Below are positions 59,818 through 64,000 of a DNA stretch of 64,000 bases, in pieces. Source of the DNA: Isoetes taiwanensis (taxonomy: Eukaryota > Streptophyta > Lycopodiopsida > Isoetales > Isoetaceae); NCBI GenBank assembly GCA_021234155.1, contig JAJEKV010000004.1:5582109-5646108 (forward strand), in the 5' to 3' direction. Position 1 is the first letter of the stretch. Each line of letters opens with the position of its first letter. Below the pieces are notes generated by a model. The model was not told the origin of the DNA and searched no databases. It worked only from the letters and a program-made list of their open reading frames with translations. The translations under genes were made by a program, and so were the position numbers.

Positions 59818-62800
59818 GGAAAGTGTCTTCGCATTGTTTCGGAATTGTAGGGGCTTCCCGCGGGCGTAAGGGGCGTGGCTTGAATGGGATCGCCACGCAC
59901 ATGGACATCGTTTTCTGCAGGAGACATGGGAGTATGAAGGGCATCGATTGCCGGACATTCGAGGATATCGGCATTTCTCACTTGCTAATGCGCCATGGCG
60001 ACGCTGGTGCGGTGGAGTAGCTTGCTACTTTAGGGACGCCTTTAGCATGCAAGATCACACGCCCGGAAGTCGATGCATTTAACCGCTACATGTGGGTAAC
60101 GGTATTAGAGCCCGGTCATGTCCCATTGTTTCTTGCTAGTCGCTACATTCCCCATGCGGGCTCTAAGTTCTACCGGTACATGATGCGGATTACGGATGTC
60201 CAGATTTGTATAGGGAACTATATGATGACATAGACCGCTATAGACAGCAGGGACAGGTGCTTTTGCTAGGAGATTTCAATGCTCGTACGGTGCAGTTGCA
60301 GTCAGTGACTTTCCAAGGCGACGCTAATGCTGATCCGCTTTGGCTTGAGACAACCGCTATTCAGCATACACGGCACTTCCAGGATATGGTGGCTAGACCA
60401 TTTGGCAGGCAGCTGGTCCAGCTCTGCCAGGTTTTTGACATGGTAATTTGTAATGGTATACAGCGATGGCCACACTCAGGGGGTGTTACTTGCAGGAGTG
60501 ATAGGCAGGATGGGGGAGCTAGTGTGTTGGATTACCTTCTCGCTCCGGTAGTAGCACTTGACATGGTTACACACTTCTCCATTGGCACAAGCACAGGGGA
60601 TGAGGAGGCTTTATCAGATCACTACCCACTTTATGTCACGCTGAATTGGGAGCACTCAATAGTGGAGACAATGCAAAGGGGGCGTGGAGGATTACCATAC
60701 ATCCCACGCTATCAGAAGCAGGGACAATATGAATCTCTGTTGGTGCGGGAGTTACAGGGGTTTGATAGCTTCTACACACTGCAAGACAGGTGTGCATGGC
60801 TGGTGAGGGCGCTGCTTGCCGCTGCTGGTGCTTCCTTTGCAGTGAAGGGCCCTCCAAGGAGGGACACCGCGCATTTTCCTGAGAACCCGTGGTTTGATGC
60901 TGATTGCAAGGCTCTAAAGAGCCAGCTGCGCTTGGTCATAGATCTACAATTACGGCCACAGGCCCTGCAAGACTATAAGCTCTTCCTAAAAGCCAAGAAG
61001 GGGAGATACATGGCAGAAACTCAGGAGCGCCTGTTTGACATGCTCATGGCAGAGCCAAAAGCTTTTTGGCGTAAGGTGTTATACCAGAAGCGCCAGGTGG
61101 CTGGTAATGTAAGTGTGGAGCAATGGATGCACCGCTTGCATGAGTTATATGACCCCCGTGAGCTAATGCGGGGTCCGGTCCCGGACGTAGGAGAGGTGTC
61201 TTTGCACTCCGCAGCGGGAGGATGTCCAGCCAGGTCTCGGGCATCCGGCGAATGGCAAGGCAAAGGATTTCTGAGGGGCTGCAGCCGAGTTTGTTGAAAT
61301 GGGGTGGCCCATCGTGGTAGGGGCCCCGACGGTGATCATTAACCGTGCCTCGAGGGAGGGGCTCCCCGTGAGTGGATGGTTAGTAAGGTTGTTCCCTGTT
61401 CATAAAGCCGGTAATCGGATGGCCGGGAATTCTGGGATGAGTATGGTAAGCTCGCTGTTTGCAAAGCTCCTGGCATGGGTGGTGGAGAAGAAACTCACTA
61501 AGTGGGCCGAGGAGGTAGGGGTGCGGGCAATTGGCCATGCAGGCTTTCGCCCAGCTCACTCCACGACCGACCATATCTTCACTTTGAGAGTGTTGATGGA
61601 GGCAAGCCGAATCTTGCCGACAGGACTTGTATTCTTTGCTTTGTAAATTTTAAGACTGCATATGATACCGTCCCCAGAGACATGCTATGGCAGAGGTTGC
61701 AAGAATTGCGAGTTCCACATGAGTTGCAGAATGTGGTGCACCAACTTTATGATGGGATTTATGCTGCACTGCCTTATGAAGATAAGCGGGTAGCTAGCAC
61801 TATGGGAGTTAAGCAGGGCTGCCCGTTGTCTCCAACGCTCTTTGGGTTGTACATTGATAGCTTGGAGACGTGGATGCAGCACCATGGGGGAGCCGGGGTG
61901 CAATTATCTGATGCGACCTCTGTGAGCCAGTTACTATATGCGGATGATGTAGGTTTGCTAGCCCACAAGGCGGCGGGCAAAGATGCAAAGGCATTTGGAT
62001 GCCCTCGATGGGTTACGTGGGGCAACGGGAATGACAAAGGAACTTGCACAAAACTAAGCTTTCGCGATCCACGTCCTCGCAACACCCTATCCCGGAGTTA
62101 TATTATAGGGGACAGGAAGTGGAGATGGTGCGGAGCTTCAAGTATCTGGGAATTGATTTCACTACTAACATGTTGTGGGATGAGTGTGTGGAGAGGAGAG
62201 CCAGCGCAGGCTGGAAGGCTCTATATGCAGTGCAAAACGCGCGTGTTCTTTGGATAGATCTCTGCGGATGGGCGAGGAGAGCACACACGTTTAGGGCTTT
62301 GGTCGAGCCCGTCTTTGCTATATGGGGTGGAGGTTTGGGGCCCAATGATTAGCAAAAACACGTGGGATAGGTTGGAAAGGGTGCAGAAAGCTTTCTTGAC
62401 ATATAGCTTGGGAGTGAAGGACACCGTACCGTATCAGATTTTGTTGTATGAGATGGGGTTCTGGCCTTTACAGCATTCTGCTATGCGCAGGCATCTTACT
62501 TGCTTCCATAAGGTGGATGGGATGGATGAGCATCGCTTGCCTCCACAGGCAGTGTTGTTAACGCAGGGCCCCCAGCGGCTGAAGAGGGTATGGCACGAGC
62601 ACTGTAAGGGATGGTTTATGAGGTGGTCTATGGATTACCAACAGATGGTGGCACTGGCAGATTTTGATGCGCAGAGTGGGCAATTGGATGCGGGCTATGC
62701 TGGCACTCTGTGGGATGCCTATACTCTTGCAAAGCCCAAGACAGAGCACTATCATGCTCAGATTAATCCCGGCCTTGAGCATGGACCGCATCGGTACTTG

Positions 62801-63142
62801 AAAGCACACATCTCGGTGAAGAAACGGAGAGCTATTGCTGCCATAAGGACGGGTTCCCATTACCTCAGAATTGAAACAGATCGCTGGGGGGTGAATGGCA
62901 GGCACGAGATCCCCAGGGAGGAGAGGATATGTCAGTGTTGTGAGATGCACGTGATAGAGGATGAGCACCATGCCCTCCAGCGGTGCCCAGCATATGCCCA
63001 TGTCCGAGCAGTGCACACTGATCTTAGATGCTCTGACACACCGCTACATCAGTTACTCGCATCACCTATGGTAGCGCGACTGGGAGCTTACATCCTGCAG
63101 ATTTCGGCCGTCAGACTTGCTCTTCGGGGGCATGGTATTTGA
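59818..63142 (+). pseudogene. LINE ORF2, endonuclease and reverse transcriptase
   Basis: The endonuclease starts in a broken frame: LQETWEYEGHR near 59918, GGVACYFRD near 60010. It continues in the long frame 60206-61297 with LLLGDFNAR near 60257 and SDHYPLYVTL near 60618. Reverse transcriptase follows in frames 61299-61646, 61502-62257 and 62044-62352: GHAGFRPAHSTTDH, VNFKTAYDTVPRD, VKQGCPLSPTLFGLYID near 61808, LLYADDVGLLAH near 61930, and FKYLGIDF. The last frame, 62315-63142, ends with ICQCCEMHVIEDEHHALQRCP, a C-x2-C...H...C motif near 62928. Five frames imply at least four shifts, yet conservation is high. The protein would nick DNA and copy its own RNA. Confidence 0.82.
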
Positions 63143-63280
63143 GAGCCTATTGTTAGGGTTTTTCCTCCCAAGTGGGGGTTTTTTCATCCCGGTAGTAGGG
63201 ATCTACTGTACAGTTACATTGTTTGTTTTTGGTGTTGGGGTTTTTGGCTTTTTGCCTGTTCTCTGCATGTACCGTCTCAT

Positions 63281-63426
63281 AGGCCTCTGGCCTCCGTGGA
63301 CGTTAAAATAAACTTCCTTCCTTCCTTCCTTCCTTGGAAAAATAAACTTCCTTCCTTCCTTCCTTCCTTCTGGCCTCCGTGGATGTTAAAATAAACTTCC
63401 TTCCTTCCTTCCTTCCTTCCTTCCTT
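63281..63426 (+). repeat. LINE 3' hairpin and repeated TTCC tails
   Basis: AGGCC-TCT-GGCCT forms a five-base-pair hairpin at 63281-63293, then GTGGACGTTAAAATAAAC leads into TTCC repeats. A copy of the AAAATAAAC plus TTCC run follows, and then TCTGGCCTCCGTGGATGTT with another TTCC run. The 3' end is thus present two to three times in tandem, probably by slippage or template jumping. Confidence 0.75.
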
Positions 63427-63483
63427 GTACAGACACTAGATACAGAATTACAACCATAGAAGAAACATTGTGTTGAAGCGGAA

Positions 63484-63834
63484 GTGCAGACATTGGAAAG
63501 GGAACATGTGGAGGTGGACGTACACACATCTCCACAATCCCAAGGGGACCAGGAGTCGCAGTGCCGAGCTAGCAGACAGGAGCAGGCTGCCTCAGTATCT
63601 TATGTTACTAGGAGCCTGAACTTGCGTATTATAGGGGTTGCAGAGGCAGAAGATGATGCTCTTTCTGATATGGATGCTGCTTTGCATTTTTTCACTGATG
63701 TCATGCATGTGAAGGCTGATGGAGTTGTCTCCGCTATTAGAGTGGGAGCGGCAAGACCTGATTGTCCTCGCCATCTTTTGGTTCGGTTTCAAGACACTTT
63801 TAGCCGCTTACATGTTCTTCAGCATGGAAACTGA
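63484..63834 (+). pseudogene. L1 ORF1-like RNA-binding protein, partial
   Basis: The frame has RSLNLRIIGVAEAEDDA, then VVSAIRVGAARPDCPRHLLVRF. This is the layout of the Transposase_22/RRM-type ORF1 protein of many LINEs (NLRIIG at the start of the RRM, RxG...RP..LVRF later). A Gln/Ser-rich stretch precedes it. The frame stops at 63834, but similar coding seems to go on (LINLLESKAP) to the window edge, so another LINE probably begins here. It lacks the DUF4283 type seen in the 1-kb element. Confidence 0.55.
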
Positions 63835-64000
63835 TACGAATGGTCTATTCTTCCTGCAAAACTCATCAACTTATTAGAAAGTAAAGCACCACAGGGTACT
63901 CGTTTTACCACCCAACCGGACCAACTAGAAGAGATATCACCAAGTCAAGCTACTCCGCAAGACAAGATCTCTCTAGCCACCAACCACTGGTGTTACATGA

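Larger units (their letters stand above)
59535..63426 (+). mobile_element. Non-L1 LINE with (TTCC)n tail
   Basis: It holds a short basic leader frame (59560-59802), an endonuclease, a reverse transcriptase, a terminal Cys/His motif, a 3' UTR and a microsatellite tail. It is the most complete of the four related non-L1 LINEs here and the only one retaining the endonuclease. The left limit is approximate because no target duplication was found. Confidence 0.8.

Overview
This is a repeat-dense stretch of a land-plant nuclear genome. The evidence is spliced genes with GT-AG introns, a plant-type PRP38 splicing-factor gene, a laccase relic, plant L1 LINEs whose ORF1 carries a DUF4283-like segment, LTR elements primed by initiator tRNA-Met, and a Mutator-like element with a 9-bp target duplication. 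The species cannot be fixed from the sequence. A large-genome, perhaps non-seed, lineage is only a guess.

Layout: 1.05-6.95 kb is a near full-length, decayed L1-type LINE with poly(A) and an 11-bp target duplication. 7.6-8.1 kb may be a fragment of a host gene. 8.13-15.58 kb is a minus-strand Ty3/gypsy-like element with gag, protease and RNase H pieces but no reverse transcriptase or integrase. One of its LTRs was invaded by a 495-bp TRIM and later tandemly duplicated. 15.84-21.05 kb is a 5'-truncated minus-strand LINE split by another LINE (17.68-20.21 kb). 21.65-22.12 kb is the broken 3' end of a laccase gene. 23.26-24.24 kb is a lone LTR with its primer site, of the same family as the complete small element at 46.91-50.63 kb.

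The one clearly intact host gene is a PRP38-family splicing factor (28.25-30.70 kb, minus strand, four exons, 413 residues).

The most unusual object lies at 32.07-43.63 kb. Two divergent, spliced, now decayed genes are arranged around a short central region. The minus-strand gene encodes a ParB/sulfiredoxin-like segment followed by a methyltransferase motif-I-like segment. The plus-strand gene encodes a DUF7869-type, DDE-like presumed transposase. Three minisatellite arrays with the same palindromic core and a period of about 71-76 bp lie in or near this pair. Each sits in the intron sequence about 60-90 nt before a 3' splice site. I read the whole as one large, little-described DNA transposon, later hit by three LINE fragments.

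51.93-58.70 kb is a 6.77-kb MULE-like element with no recognisable transposase and an odd duplicated internal architecture. 59.5-63.4 kb is another LINE with a (TTCC)n tail, and an L1 ORF1-like reading frame begins at 63.48 kb. The non-L1 LINEs at 15.8, 17.7, 41.5 and 59.5 kb share a 3'-terminal sequence with a small covarying hairpin just before different microsatellite tails.
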